Positions 56,601 through 63,794 of a DNA stretch of 64,000 bases are shown here, piece by piece. The notes beneath the pieces were generated by a model. It worked only from the letters and a program-made list of their open reading frames with translations, did not search any database and had not been told where the DNA came from. A program made the translations under genes and the position numbers. The first letter of the stretch is position 1. Each line of letters opens with the position of its first letter. This DNA is from Breviolum minutum Mf 1.05b.01 (taxonomy: Eukaryota; Sar; Dinophyceae; Suessiales; Symbiodiniaceae), in NCBI GenBank assembly GCA_000507305.1, contig DF239840.1, forward strand, positions 1 through 64,000, written 5' to 3'.

Positions 56601-59600
56601 GTTTTCACCACATCTGGGGGATATTTTTGATTCAAGTGAATCTAGAAAGAACATGGCAGGTTGCCAAAACACATGTGGAAACGTGAGGCGGACCGAAAGC
56701 AGGTTGCCTTTCGGAAAAACTCCCACACTCCAAAAACATTCTGGGATTAGATCTACTTCATCTGCAAGTGCCTTTTTGGCAATGCCGGCACTAGTAACTG
56801 AGATAATAATTTGTGGGCCAACATCACCTAATCCTGAGTAGGGATTCACTAGGATTCACCAAGCAAAAGTGTTAGGTATGACTACCAACCCTAACGGGAA
56901 TCCTTTCGGAACTCCACGTTCCGGAACCTTCACTTCGGAAGTGAGGAATTCTTAGCGTTTTTCCCTATATCACCAAAGCACCATGCACCAGTGCTGGCCT
57001 CTAGAAAGGTGGAAGTTTTTTTGGCCATCCAGTTGAAAAAAAAATGGAAGGGTAAAAGCACCAGCAAGTTATAATGAATAGCAGAGGCTCCCAACCTGCA
57101 GATCTATCTCCCTCCTACCATCTCCCTCTGCCCAACCTCCTTGCAGAAGTCCTTGATGTCATCCAGGAAGACTTTACGCACCTTTCAGGGATTTTGATTC
57201 AAACATGTTGGTAACAAATGAGAGATGGTCCTGAAGAAAAGAAGCGGCCGGATGAGGAGGAGGATCATGAAGAGTCGCGTGGCTTTGTCTCATGTCAACC
57301 CACCATCTCTTTGTCGCTTTCTCCAATTCGGCAAGGTTCGAAATACAAAAACTTCAAACCTTCCAGCGAATCAGATCTTCAATTTTGTTGCTACCGTTGA
57401 ACTCATGTTTGGTTGTTGCCAAAAGCCCTACAATCTGCCGGAAACTTCACACATGACCTCACACACATCCCACAACAGATTCATTCACATCCTGTATTTA
57501 TCTTCCTTGGGTGCCATTTAAAAAAACATGTTGGGTCAAGAAAACCAGTGGCAAATCAGATGCCTTCAAGTAAATCCTGCAACTTTTTATAGCCACAAAT
57601 CGCAAAACTTCACCAAACTCCGCAGCTTCACCACCATTCACTCCCATAATCCAGAAAGTATCCATCCTCAAACCAAAAACAGTGCTGCCCCAAACAAGAA
57701 ATATACATATAATATAAATGTAAATATATAATATATGCATATATATATACATATATATATATATGTACATAAATCTATATATGCGTATATATCTGGAGTT
57801 GCAGCCACCCAACTCACTGAAACTGGAAGAGAAAACGTCCATTTTTTGCCGGTTTTCCATTTTTGGTGGCACCTGATAGCATTTGCCACCCACTTCAACT
57901 AGGGGCACCTCACAGCAACGCACAGTTCACGGTGATCCCCCCCCGAAATGTTCATGGTGCCAAGGAAGCCCCCCAAAAAATATGGTTTGCAGATTGCCTG
58001 ATTTTGAACCGTGAAGATTTGGAGGATTTGCTTTTTGTTTAGTTCAAAAGATCTTTTTCACTGACTGAAGGAGGTTTGGTTCCAATTTTTTATGCATACA
58101 AACATCCTGGAATAGAAATAAGATATGGAATTGGACAAATTCTGAATGGGAAAAACGTTCTAAACATTGAAATTTGGGGAGGTTCTGCATGGGTGATACG
58201 AGGCTTACACATATTTGGAACCCATGTCTCAGAACCCTTCAAAACCAAATCGTTTCAGAGTCGTTGCTGTCTTTTCTACACAAACCAAGGGTCAACTGTG
58301 GTTCCATTCCAGGTACCCTCTGGTAACCTAACATAGCAATGGAATATCACCATGTTCAATAGGAAATACATCTTCAATCTGGGTCCATTTTCCATTGTCA
58401 GATTAGTTTACCAGAGGGCAAATTATAGAAAGAGAAAGAGAGAGAAAGATCCATCAAGACAACCAATGAGTGATGTTCCCCAAAAGTTCACGAGTTTTTG
58501 AAGCCTTGTGATCTCAAGTCTGTGACGGGCTCGTTGAAATTGCAGCTTAAAATTAAATTTGAAGAAACAAAAAAAACTAAATAGTTCGATTCACAAAACA
58601 CTACCAGCTCCAAATTCCTATTACAAATAAATTCCAAAAACATTGATGATCCCAAAAAGTTCCTCTTCTTCACTTCCCATCCCCTCATCAATTTTCAATC
58701 CCCCATCAAAAGCAGGGTCAAGAATCTCTCCTACTTGGAGGGCCATCCCCAGGACTTGTAAGGTAGTTAGGATCACCCCCATTTTTAAGCCATGAAGTTC
58801 GGCCATTTGGAACGGGGTGTGATCCTTACCCCCGCATGCTGGTGTAGCTGTAACTCATCACTATATCACTATATCCAAGCCATGGGGCATGATTCTCCTA
58901 ACCTCACCAGCCCACCTTGCCACCCAAAACACGTTCAACAAAAGCGCCTTAGCTTGAGCGACTTGTAATTCCTGGAAGTAAACACTAAAGAGATCCGCCT
59001 GACGAAGGCTGATCTCAGGCGGCTGTGGGATTTGGGGATTCAGGTGGATCCACAGGATGGGTTTTTGTTGGTGATATCTGTTTTTTTGGGGAAAAAATGG
59101 AGGATCCTGTGTTGATTTTTTGGTGCCGGAATTTATTGGGGAAAATGACTTTGTTACATGGATCTCCAAGCATCTAGAGTAATTCTATACATGTATCAGT
59201 ACATGTATACTAGATTTAGACCACAAAACAAGCAAAAGCAAATAAAATCCAATGGGATACAAACCTTTTTTTAACAACTTTGACCACAGCAGGTTGGAAG
59301 AAAGGAAGAAGAAGGAAAAAACCATCATCATTCAGTGAGATTTGGCCCACATGAATCAAAAATTTCAATGGGACCTGAACCCAACCGGCCTCCTAAGGTG
59401 CGAGAGCTATGATCGATACTCAGGTTTTTGTCGGGGTTGAAATGGACCGTGGGTCCTCAACAGGAGATTTCTTGGGTCCAACGAATGCATCGTTTATACC
59501 ACCGGAAAGCCACACGATCCTGCCTGTAAGGTAGCTGACATGATGACCAACTTCACCTCACTGGTGCAAAAAATGGTGTGATTTGACAAGGGCATCGTGC

Positions 59601-61605
59601 TTGGGAAATATCAACAGATCCTCCATGTCACGTATGTATATATTCATAAATATATTATATTTATATATGATGTATGTGTCTATATCTAGGTATATAACCT
59701 GTTCCTAGGCTATCTTCCGCGGAACCTTTTTGAAATCTCCCTAAACCTTTTTTAGAACAACCTGTCCTCACTGATTTGTAATAGTTTTTTCCTGGTAGCC
59801 GTTTACCTGACCATTTCATCCTAATAAAACTACCAGTTCTTTTCTATGAAGGAATTTTGGTGGGATCATGGTGGTTCATAAAACGTTTGGTGTTTTTTAA
59901 AGGCCGGCTATTTCCTTTCAAACGAATACCATTGGGGAGGGGGGTGGTGGTCCCCGTAAATGCCCACAATCTGTTTCAACAAAAATCACTTCTAATTCAT
60001 GATCTTCAAATTCCCATGATCTTTCCCATGATAAATTCCCATTTTGGGGAAAAAATTCCCAGGCCCCTTGAAATCTGCTTGAACACAAACGTCAAACATC
60101 TCTCCTCCTCCTTTCCTTTCCCCCCTTGCCGTTTTTGCGCCTCCGGGCAACGATGTAATAACAACCGCACGACCAAGCTTAAGAAATCGGCATCTGCTGA
60201 CCTTTCATGGATCTCATCAAAGACCTCGAGTTGGGGGGTTCAGACCATCCAGCCATTTGCGGAAGGCTGGGAATCCATATGGGTTTGGGTTGCGGGTTGG
60301 GTTGGGTTACTGGTTGGGTTGGGTTGGGTTGGGTTGGGTTGGGGTTACGGGTTGGGTTGGGTTGGGTTGGGTTGGGGTTACGGGTTGGGTTGGGTTGGGT
60401 TGGGTTGGGTTGGGTTGTGATTTTTGGACATATCCGAACACAGATTGGTTGCCAATGGATTTGACTTGGTGGTTAGATTGATAGTTTAGGTAGTTTTGTA
60501 CTAGCCAAAAATTCCCCCAAGGAGATGTCTGGATTGGAACCCCCCCTTTGCTCATGAGCAAACAGGGAAATGAAGCCTTTTTCTGCTCAAATCCCCAAGT
60601 ATTTCATCCCTTTCTCATCACCATGTTCCCAAACATGAACGACGCCATCACCAACATGAAGCACCAACGATTCACACTGATTAGGTTGGTGGAAAACAAT
60701 CCAGGGGCACTAGTTGATAAGGTCGTTTATCCCACGATTGAACAGGTTTTATACATTCCCGGTGGTTAGCCGGATTTCTTCCATCAACAGTGCCTGTACA
60801 GGTATCCCAGAAAGGAGTTGATTGAAACGCTGATGGCAGGTCTCGAGCAAACACCACTTCACCAATGCAATCCCTCAAATCGAGATGTTTTTTTCATAGG
60901 AACCCATCTCCTTGCATAAACCCCCGCTACCAAGGATCAATGGCCTGTTTTTTGATCACCAAGCGCTTTCACACCCAATTTCGCCCCCATGTATATAAAA
61001 ATAAGTCATAGAAGTGCTTGGTTTCATGCAGTAAGCATAACCAAGTCCTAAGAAATCCTACCCTCTGGTAAACTAACATGGCAATGCAAATATCCCGATG
61101 TTCAATAGGAGATACACATCTTCAATGGGTCCATTTTCCAGCGAGCTTTTACAGAACTGTAACTTCCTGGCTACATCTCAGGTACCTATCTGGTTGGTGG
61201 TTGAACCAACCCATCTGAAAAAATATGCATCAAAATGGCTTCATCTTCCCCAAAGTTCGAGTTGTGAACATGAAAAAAATGGTTTGAAACCCATTTTTTT
61301 GACCTCCAACACCTGGTAAGCTCGAATGTTTGATGGCCCAACACCCAGATATGGGTGTTTCCTTAAATGGTGGTACCCCCCAACACACCCCAAAATGATC
61401 ATTTTTAGTGGGAAAAACCATGGNGGTGGGTTTTCCCATTTCACACCCTAAAATGATCATTTTTAGTAGGAAAAACCATGGTTGTTGGGTACCACCTTTT
61501 TAGGAAACCCCCATATAGTTTCTGATTCCTACCCCTTGAACTATTGGATTCCGAGGTGCGACATGTGTCAACTTTTCCAAGCGACTGGTGTCACTGACCA
61601 AAGCC
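47584..61605 (-). CDS. DExH-box RNA helicase gene, very long and intron-rich
   Basis: Helicase motifs appear in the right order on the minus strand: DEIHERSADADFL (motif II, 60224-60141), ILVFLPG (52725-52629), KVFAMHSQIPMED (motif IV region), LASNVAESSLTLP (motif V), QRSGRAGRT (motif VI), then LPDFDRPET followed by PL..LYLQAKQL, the start of the C-terminal helicase extension. Products of this superfamily 2 DEAH/RHA group unwind RNA or remodel RNPs using ATP. Motif I (GxTGxGK[ST]) was not found; it should lie between about 61.6 and 63.6 kb. The locus would be at least 14 kb. Introns hold families A, B, E, F, G and H. Between motif II and the LVFLPG exon lie many unrecognised exons (58.6-53.6 kb), giving either a large insertion or a second gene. 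A possible TAA at 58621 argues for checking this with RNA data. Confidence 0.85.
47863..47956 (-). CDS. Helicase exon: LPDFDRPE segment
   Basis: It follows ggtatcctcgcag and reads FYETHLPDFDRPETAVLPLP then RLYLQAKQLAK, ending CCAAG|GCCTTC (GC donor). The pattern LP.F..PE....PL..L.LQAK.L fits the segment directly after motif VI in DEAH helicases, where most members have PEI.R..L...vL.lK. It needs two bases from the previous exon. That fits if the motif VI exon ends at GGAGT|GCAGGT, or if a 29-nt exon (48194-48166) lies between. A 52-nt exon candidate at 48459-48408 (EGVGVVFYETQVVKMT) has excellent splice sites, but its phase does not fit the motif VI exon. Confidence 0.85.
48672..48809 (-). 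CDS. Helicase exon with motif VI
   Basis: It follows aaaaaaaaccttgag and reads VYDHRMKMTYLALKWTSKAS then AHQRSGRAGRTMEGTVVRLY. QRSGRAGRT is motif VI, whose arginines contact ATP; SKAS before it is also conserved. It starts in phase zero directly after the motif V exon. Possible ends are GTGCAG|GTAACC (phase zero) or GGAGT|GCAGGT (GC donor, phase two); only the second fits the next recognisable exon. Confidence 0.95.
49367..49498 (-). CDS. Helicase exon with motif V
   Basis: It follows gccacttccttcag and reads DQMAVFQTPAEDVCHFVLAS then NVAESSLTLPNVSAVVDLG, ending CAACAG|GTGACT. ASNVAESSLTLPNV is motif V (usual form ATNIAETSLTI). 132 nt, phase zero at both ends. Confidence 0.97.
49640..49795 (+). 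repeat. Family G element, copy 3
   Basis: Ends ggaggatcatccca and tgggatgatcctcc form an inverted repeat; the centre has catgaaacggccatttggaa. It lies in the intron upstream of the motif V exon. Confidence 0.85.
49946..50050 (+). repeat. Family F element, nearly identical to 29385-29487
   Basis: Gggtgtttccaaaaataggg to ctattttcggaaacacc. In the same helicase intron as the family G copy. Confidence 0.9.
50282..50339 (-). CDS. Helicase exon ending in an apparent GA splice donor
   Basis: It reads RNFKMKFKVFAMHSQIPME. FKVFAMHSQIPMED is the motif IV region (usual F.vl.LHS.ip.eeQ), and the next exon begins DQM, giving the expected EDQ. The exon therefore ends CCCATGGAA, and the intron begins GATCCTTG. 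Because GATC occurs both at the donor and after the acceptor AG, the exact cut is ambiguous, but no GT or GC lies at any of the equivalent positions. The start base completes ATG with the two bases left by exon 51376-51333. The frame is open upstream to 50406 (LVIVPFLESL), so a longer exon is possible. Confidence 0.85.
50611..50672 (-). CDS. Exon candidate within a helicase intron
   Basis: The acceptor gttgttttttttttcag is very strong; the frame reads MINVALPVPINMGTLSFETT and ends ACA|GTAGAT. Its phase does not fit between the flanking helicase exons, so it may be an alternative exon, a decoy or part of a nested gene. Confidence 0.5.
51333..51376 (-). CDS. Helicase exon, short
   Basis: It follows ttccttgttgtggcag, reads IENLQNQNFEESSV and ends GAT|GTAATC, leaving AT. 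With the G of the next exon this gives ATG. Phase fits both neighbours. Confidence 0.8.
51560..51712. repeat. Degenerate AGTATT repeat
   Basis: Irregular repeats of agtatta, tagtagtatt and related words over about 150 bp in a helicase intron. Confidence 0.75.
51873..51995 (-). CDS. Helicase exon with acidic insertion
   Basis: It follows tttgtgcgggaag and reads EITDIYDECQRILHAADGAV, then PDNDDADDAENPAEAEGQRI, ending TTGG|GTGATG. The first residues continue the previous exon as LPGLQEITDIYDEC, which fits the usual LPGl.eI.dly. The aspartate/glutamate-rich stretch after it is longer than usual for the family and is probably an exposed loop. 123 nt, phase zero at both ends, strongly GC-rich. Confidence 0.95.
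52075..52172. repeat. Degenerate CATATGAAATCAT repeat
   Basis: About seven diverged units of the type catatgaaatcat within a helicase intron. Confidence 0.85.
52489..52564 (+). repeat. Family B element, copy 12 (internally shortened)
   Basis: Starts gttggtggtttcaaccca, ends gaaaccaccacctag; part of the centre is missing. It lies inside the helicase intron between exons 52725 and 51995, which proves an intronic location. Confidence 0.9.
52629..52725 (-). CDS. Helicase exon with LVFLPG, ending in a GC donor
   Basis: It follows aaacatcacctcag and reads LSPAFLRPLIIDLLAFLAKS then ATTILVFLPGLQ, ending CTACAG|GCGGAT. ILVFLPG is the strand that opens the second RecA domain. The next exon begins EITDIYDEC, giving LPGLQEITDIYD, as expected for the family, so the GC donor is supported by homology rather than by base preference alone. 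The alternative of reading on through the donor (ADVEKLREM) ends at a stop soon after. Confidence 0.95.
52846..52968 (-). repeat. Family E element, inverted copy
   Basis: Ends taccctctggtgaactaac and the complement; the core cttgaagatgtat...tttcct is reversed relative to copy 1. Confidence 0.7.
53064..53175 (+). repeat. Family A-related element
   Basis: Closely matches 4244-4365, including ctggaggtttggttca and gggtgatggctgtagcttcc. Confidence 0.75.
53312..53382 (-). CDS. Exon candidate
   Basis: After aacctttggatgag a frame reads ITKIAQRIHFLVNICDQKTK and ends CCAAG|GTAGCA. Two frames are open. It is in the helicase locus upstream of the LVFLPG exon. Confidence 0.5.
53621..53690 (-). CDS. Exon, hydrophobic helix, in the helicase locus
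   Basis: It follows gcctgcgtgttgtcaag and reads LSIFDFKKAEVLIALIEAML then IQG, ending AAGG|GTTGAT. A helical stretch shortly before the LVFLPG exon would fit the helix-rich linker between the two RecA domains (inference). Confidence 0.75.
53950..54030 (-). CDS. Exon candidate, direction uncertain
   Basis: Minus reading ALMDFASTCTCLRMRERSCG after gcactggcacgaaag; plus reading HVQVEAKSIKAFRASAQLER. Coding-like composition; minus preferred from neighbours. Confidence 0.45.
54184..54852 (-). CDS. Three phase-matched exons in the helicase locus, unrecognised
   Basis: Exon 54852-54719 follows aactttgattgtaag, reads GLLTRASQCFHWVKDIASQR and ends with GCGCVCD and TG|GTAAAG. Exon 54530-54433 follows cttttttgagtttgtag, reads AQGTKWYHHVSTCVKTFESC then GDDPDHPEMKVA, and ends GCAG|GTAGAG. 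Exon 54241 to about 54184 follows acggttattaccag and reads HLSTSYLKRTVGSLGKIF. Leftover bases complete TGG and GCC at the two junctions. The cysteines and histidines (CxCxC, HH, C...C) could bind metal, but no standard zinc motif spacing is visible. They lie between the DEIH and LVFLPG exons on the same strand, so they may encode a large insertion in the helicase or a separate gene. Confidence 0.85.
54873..54992. repeat. Family A element
   Basis: Arms ccctccctgaaactgacat and gctgttagtttcagggagtg. It ends about 20 bp before the acceptor of the exon at 54852. Confidence 0.85.
55267..55425. other. Assembly gap of 159 N
   Basis: A run of N inside the helicase locus. Exons could be hidden here. 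Confidence 1.
56198..56275 (+). repeat. Family H element, copy 3
   Basis: Core ccattgaatcctggttgttt, gggatccttgtcatg and tgaaataatccgtat. Confidence 0.75.
56387..56790 (-). CDS. Three phase-matched exons in the helicase locus, unrecognised
   Basis: Exon 56790-56708 follows ttatctcagttactag, reads AGIAKKALADEVDLIPECFW then SVGVFPK, and ends GAAAG|GCAACC (GC donor). Exon 56641-56516 follows gccatgttctttctag, reads SLESKISPRCGENIYSQHAG then DSNLTEKVTTDELRDNSYPT, and ends GAAG|GTTTAA. Exon 56427-56387 follows ttgttttttttttag, reads TKLTATWEFTDSN and ends AAC|GTAAGG. Both junctions are 1 plus 2 bases. A small candidate (VPGEESAMANL, about 56126-56091) follows. No family recognised. A long minus frame running through both introns is explained by chance readthrough. 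Confidence 0.85.
57304..57359 (-). CDS. Short exon in the helicase locus
   Basis: It follows ctgattcgctggaag, reads FEVFVFRTLPNWRKRQRD and ends GATG|GTGGGT. Further downstream WWVDMRQSHATLHDPPPHPA is also open on the same strand. Confidence 0.7.
57546..57625 (-). CDS. Exon in the helicase locus, unrecognised
   Basis: It follows gaatggtggtgaag and reads AEFGEVLRFVAIKSCRIYLK then ASDLPL, ending ACTG|GTTTTC. Confidence 0.75.
57816..57909 (-). CDS. Exon candidate in the helicase locus
   Basis: It follows gcgttgctgtgag and reads VPLVEVGGKCYQVPPKMENR then QKMDVFSSSF, ending TTTCA|GTGAGT. A second acceptor (aatgctatcag) lies inside. Confidence 0.65.
58317..58422 (+). repeat. Family E element, copy 4
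   Basis: Ends taccctctggtaacctaaca and attagtttaccagaggg; core ttcaataggaaatacatctt. Confidence 0.9.
58621..59106 (-). CDS. Three phase-matched exons, possibly helicase motif III region
   Basis: Exon 59106-58908 (199 nt) follows aaaatcaacacag, reads KPILWIHLNPQIPQPPEISL then RQADLFSVYFQ and LLLNVFWVARWA, and ends GCTG|GTGAGG. Exon 58853-58830 is 24 nt (TATPACG) and ends GGGG|GTAAGG. Exon 58733-58621 reads GEILDPAFDGGLKIDEGMGS then EEEELFGIINVFGIYL and TAA. All junctions are 1 plus 2 bases. QADLFSVYF is what follows the SAT motif in many DEAH helicases (l.AdlFs.YF), and the exon lies after the DEIH exon, so this may be the motif III region with SAT in an unseen exon. The TAA may be real or avoided by a donor at AAT|GTTTTT. 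The second intron is a family G element. Confidence 0.8.
58734..58829 (+). repeat. Family G element that coincides with a GT-AG intron
   Basis: On the minus strand it starts GTAAGGATCACACC and ends GGCCCTCCAAG. Both flanking exons join in phase without it. Confidence 0.8.
60141..60224 (-). CDS. Helicase exon with DEIH box (motif II)
   Basis: It follows accccccaactcgag and reads VFDEIHERSADADFLSLVVR then LLLHRCPE, ending CCGGAG|GCGCAA (GC donor). DEIHERS is the Walker B motif that binds magnesium-ATP; the following D.L...LR is also conserved. 84 nt, phase zero at both ends. A previous exon ending EKLTH gives THVFDEIHER. Confidence 0.97.
60288..60417 (+). repeat. GGGTT minisatellite
   Basis: About 24 units of gggtt, interrupted twice by ggggttacggg. 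It lies in the intron between the DEIH exon and the exon at 61.6 kb. G-runs on this strand could form quadruplex structures. Confidence 0.95.
60752..60793. repeat. Family D element, right half only
   Basis: Cggatttcttccatcaacag with the preceding ggtggttagc, as at 33.2 kb. The left half is not present in full. Confidence 0.7.
60809..60852 (-). CDS. Exon candidate in the helicase locus
   Basis: It follows ggattgcattggtgaag. Frames VFARDLPSAFQSTPFWDT and WCLLETCHQRFNQLLSGIP are both open to CCT|GTACAG. If included between the exons at 61605 and 60224 it would separate THV from FDEIH, so it is probably skipped or alternative. Confidence 0.45.
61057..61160 (+). repeat. Family E element, copy 5
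   Basis: Starts taccctctggtaaactaac; core gttcaataggagatacac; right arm degraded. Confidence 0.75.
61193..61291 (+). repeat. Family B element, copy 13 (right end degraded)
   Basis: Starts gttggtggttgaaccaaccc; core catctgaaaaaatatgcatc and cttccccaaag; the right arm is reduced to gaaaccc. Confidence 0.75.
61350..61515. repeat. Family F-like element with an internal duplication
   Basis: Outer arms gggtgtttccttaaatggtg and cacctttttaggaaaccc. Inside, ccccaaaatgatcattttta type sequence occurs twice, 57 bp apart. An isolated N is at 61424. Confidence 0.75.
61563..61605 (-). CDS. Helicase exon just before the DEIH box
   Basis: It follows attcacacctggactcag and reads ALVSDTSRLEKLTH, ending CAT|GTCGCA. 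Joined to the next exon it gives L..LTHVFDEIHER, matching the usual L....HviVDEiHER. 43 nt, one base needed at the start, phase zero at the end. Confidence 0.9.
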
Positions 61606-62022
61606 CTGAGTCCAGGTGTGAATTTGAACAAATTCGTCCCCAAAAATCCAGGACTCAAAAGGACGACCGAATCATCTATCTTCCAACCAGTGATTTTCCA
61701 ACCAGTGTTGTTCATAGGTTTGGTTTCCATATCTTCAACCACGAATCAAGGATTATTTCAATCTTCCAACCAGTGGATTTTCAGCAAAAATATGTTAGTT
61801 TGAGAAGGGGGAGCAGCATCAAAGATGAAAAATGATCTGAGACAAAAGTGATCTGGAACAAAAAAATCGCCAGCAATTCCACTCCCATGTATTGCTTTAG
61901 CATGGCCCCTTACAAATCACCACCTTTTTAGGAGTGGCCCCTCCGTCTACTTTCATTATGGTGTAACACAATAATCATGACAATACAAATACTGTTCAAT
62001 GACTAAAAAAACACCATTTCTC

Positions 62023-62067
62023 TCGAGGAATGAGGTGCAAACAATCCAGGTGAGCAATGCGAACCTT
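62023..62067 (-). CDS. Exon candidate
   Basis: After gtcactgtggtgggttcaag a frame reads VRIAHLDCLHLIPRE before a possible GA donor. Helicase N-terminal region by position only. Confidence 0.5.
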
Positions 62068-62200
62068 GAACCCACCACAGTGACATTCCATAAAAAAATA
62101 TAAAAAACTATTTGGTTCATATATGAATGGCTGGCTTATAGTCCTCATTTTTTACAGTAAGTGGGTAGTAGTAAAATTTCCCCCCAAAAACACAACCAAC

Positions 62201-62288
62201 CAGGGGCCAAAATTGATCACTCAAATCTAGATCTGAGGCATCGGGTGTCATTTTTGGGCGGGAAATCCCACCAAAATGACCACGACGA
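62201..62288 (-). CDS. Exon, unrecognised
   Basis: It follows ggtggaatttccacaaag and reads RRGHFGGISRPKMTPDASDL then DLSDQFWPL, ending CCTG|GTTGGT. 88 nt. Possibly part of the helicase N terminus. Confidence 0.7.
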
Positions 62289-62765
62289 CTTTGTGGAAAT
62301 TCCACCCCCATTTTTTTCGTACATCCCCGAAAAAAAAGTGCTTTTTTGGCAAGGAGTTGAACCTCGAACCCCTGAAAGTTTGTGACCATCTCAGAAGGGA
62401 AAGGCAAATTTCTTATTACAACCATCATTTTGAGGCGCCAACCTGTTTAGTTTTCGGGGGGTGTATTAGGTGTTAGGGTTTACCGTTTTAGGGTTCTGGG
62501 TGTGGGTTTTTTTCTTGCCCCCCTGGCTTTTGTTGGCTTTGTTAACATATGTTAACAAACAGGTCGAAAACATGGATCAACCACACAGGATTTCAGGAGG
62601 GGAGTATAGAAAGCCAACCAAACAAACCTGCCCAAAAGTGGGGCGAAATTTGTCCCGACAATGACTATATAATGACCTCACGTGTGGCCAGCATCCAGAA
62701 TGATGATATCATCTTGCAATTTTGTAAGTCAATTTTCAGAAAATTTACACCTACCTAGGATATAT

Positions 62766-62872
62766 CCTCCCTGAAACCTAACATAGCACCTGCTATGTTA
62801 AGCCATCATCCAACGAAACTAGTCTTCCAACCATCCATCTTCAGGTTCTATGTTAGTTTCAGGGAGGGTATT
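62766..62872. repeat. Family A element
   Basis: Arms tcctccctgaaacctaaca and tgttagtttcagggagggta. Confidence 0.9.
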
Positions 62873-63202
62873 AATCCAGTAAATAGTGGGATAAAATATC
62901 TATCTATCTTCCACGGATCAAACCACAAACGAATCAACCAAATGTTTGCCTCTTGGATCCCATGGAAGGCCAACCCCCTAAAAAAACCTGGGCAAAACTT
63001 AGTACAAACCCCCCCAAAAGTTTAACAGCAAGTTTACCCCTGAAAAATGATGGGTTAAAAGTTAAAAGACAAGCCTTTCTTTTTGGGTCCCGGATATTTT
63101 TTCAGGGGCGAACTTTTTTTTTCAATGTTCAAGGGGGTAAGTTGCGGCTTGAGCACTTTAAAATGAGCGAACCATGAACCAAAAAAAACACGAAATTGTT
63201 CA

Positions 63203-63243
63203 AAGGTTTCGAAGCTTCGGGTGTTTTTGTTGGGACGATGAAC
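63203..63243 (-). CDS. Short exon, unrecognised
   Basis: It follows ggggcaaatctttggcag, reads VHRPNKNTRSFETFEQF and ends TTTC|GTGTTT. Confidence 0.65.
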
Positions 63244-63449
63244 CTGCCAAAGATTTGCCCCAAGTTGCCCCCCCAAAAAAATGGGGGGTGAAACTTGGAA
63301 ACCAACTACCCTAAGGATCATTGGACCCTCAAAACTGGTTATTTTGAGGACCCTACCCCTGCTATACAGGTTCAAACCCTTCCATTGGAGGGTCCAAGAT
63401 CCTTAGGGTATATTAAAAAACATCTTGCCCCAGGTTTTTGGAAACTTCC

Positions 63450-63621
63450 AGGGCTTGGTTGATACATGAGTTTTAATGGAATTTTGACTGAATTTTGCTT
63501 CTGAGCTGCTTTAGATATTTTCTTAAAGAAAAACTCATTTCTGAATAGAAATACTGTTACTCTCCTGGGAACTCTTTCCCAGCCGGCACTCTTGAGTCGA
63601 ATTTTTAAAAATCCTTGTCCC
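63450..63621 (-). CDS. Two phase-matched exons, unrecognised
   Basis: Exon 63621 to about 63566 follows ccggtcccaccgaaag, reads GQGFLKIRLKSAGWERVP and ends CCCAG|GAGAGT, an apparent GA donor that leaves two bases. The next exon, 63510 to about 63450, follows tttaagaaaatatctaaag; with its first base it reads SSEAKFSQNSIKTHVSTKPW and ends GGAA|GTTTCC. An alternative frame reads AQKQNSVKIPLKLMYQPS. Possibly the 5' part of the helicase gene. Confidence 0.65.
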
Positions 63622-63794
63622 TTTCGGTGGGACCGGGATATGTGATCGTTCCTGGAGGGTACTTTAACCTTGTAGGGCAACACTACCTCAAAAAAGAAAG
63701 GAGATCATTAAAGAAGTCGACGAAAATCCATCCCTTCACCAGATCCAACATTCAAGAAAGCCCAGCCTGAGAAGCCATCCTGTGGTTTGGAAAT

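Noticed and set aside
60288..60417. Possible interstitial telomere.
   Set aside because: The unit is GGGTT, not TTTAGGG or TTAGGG, and it sits inside a gene.
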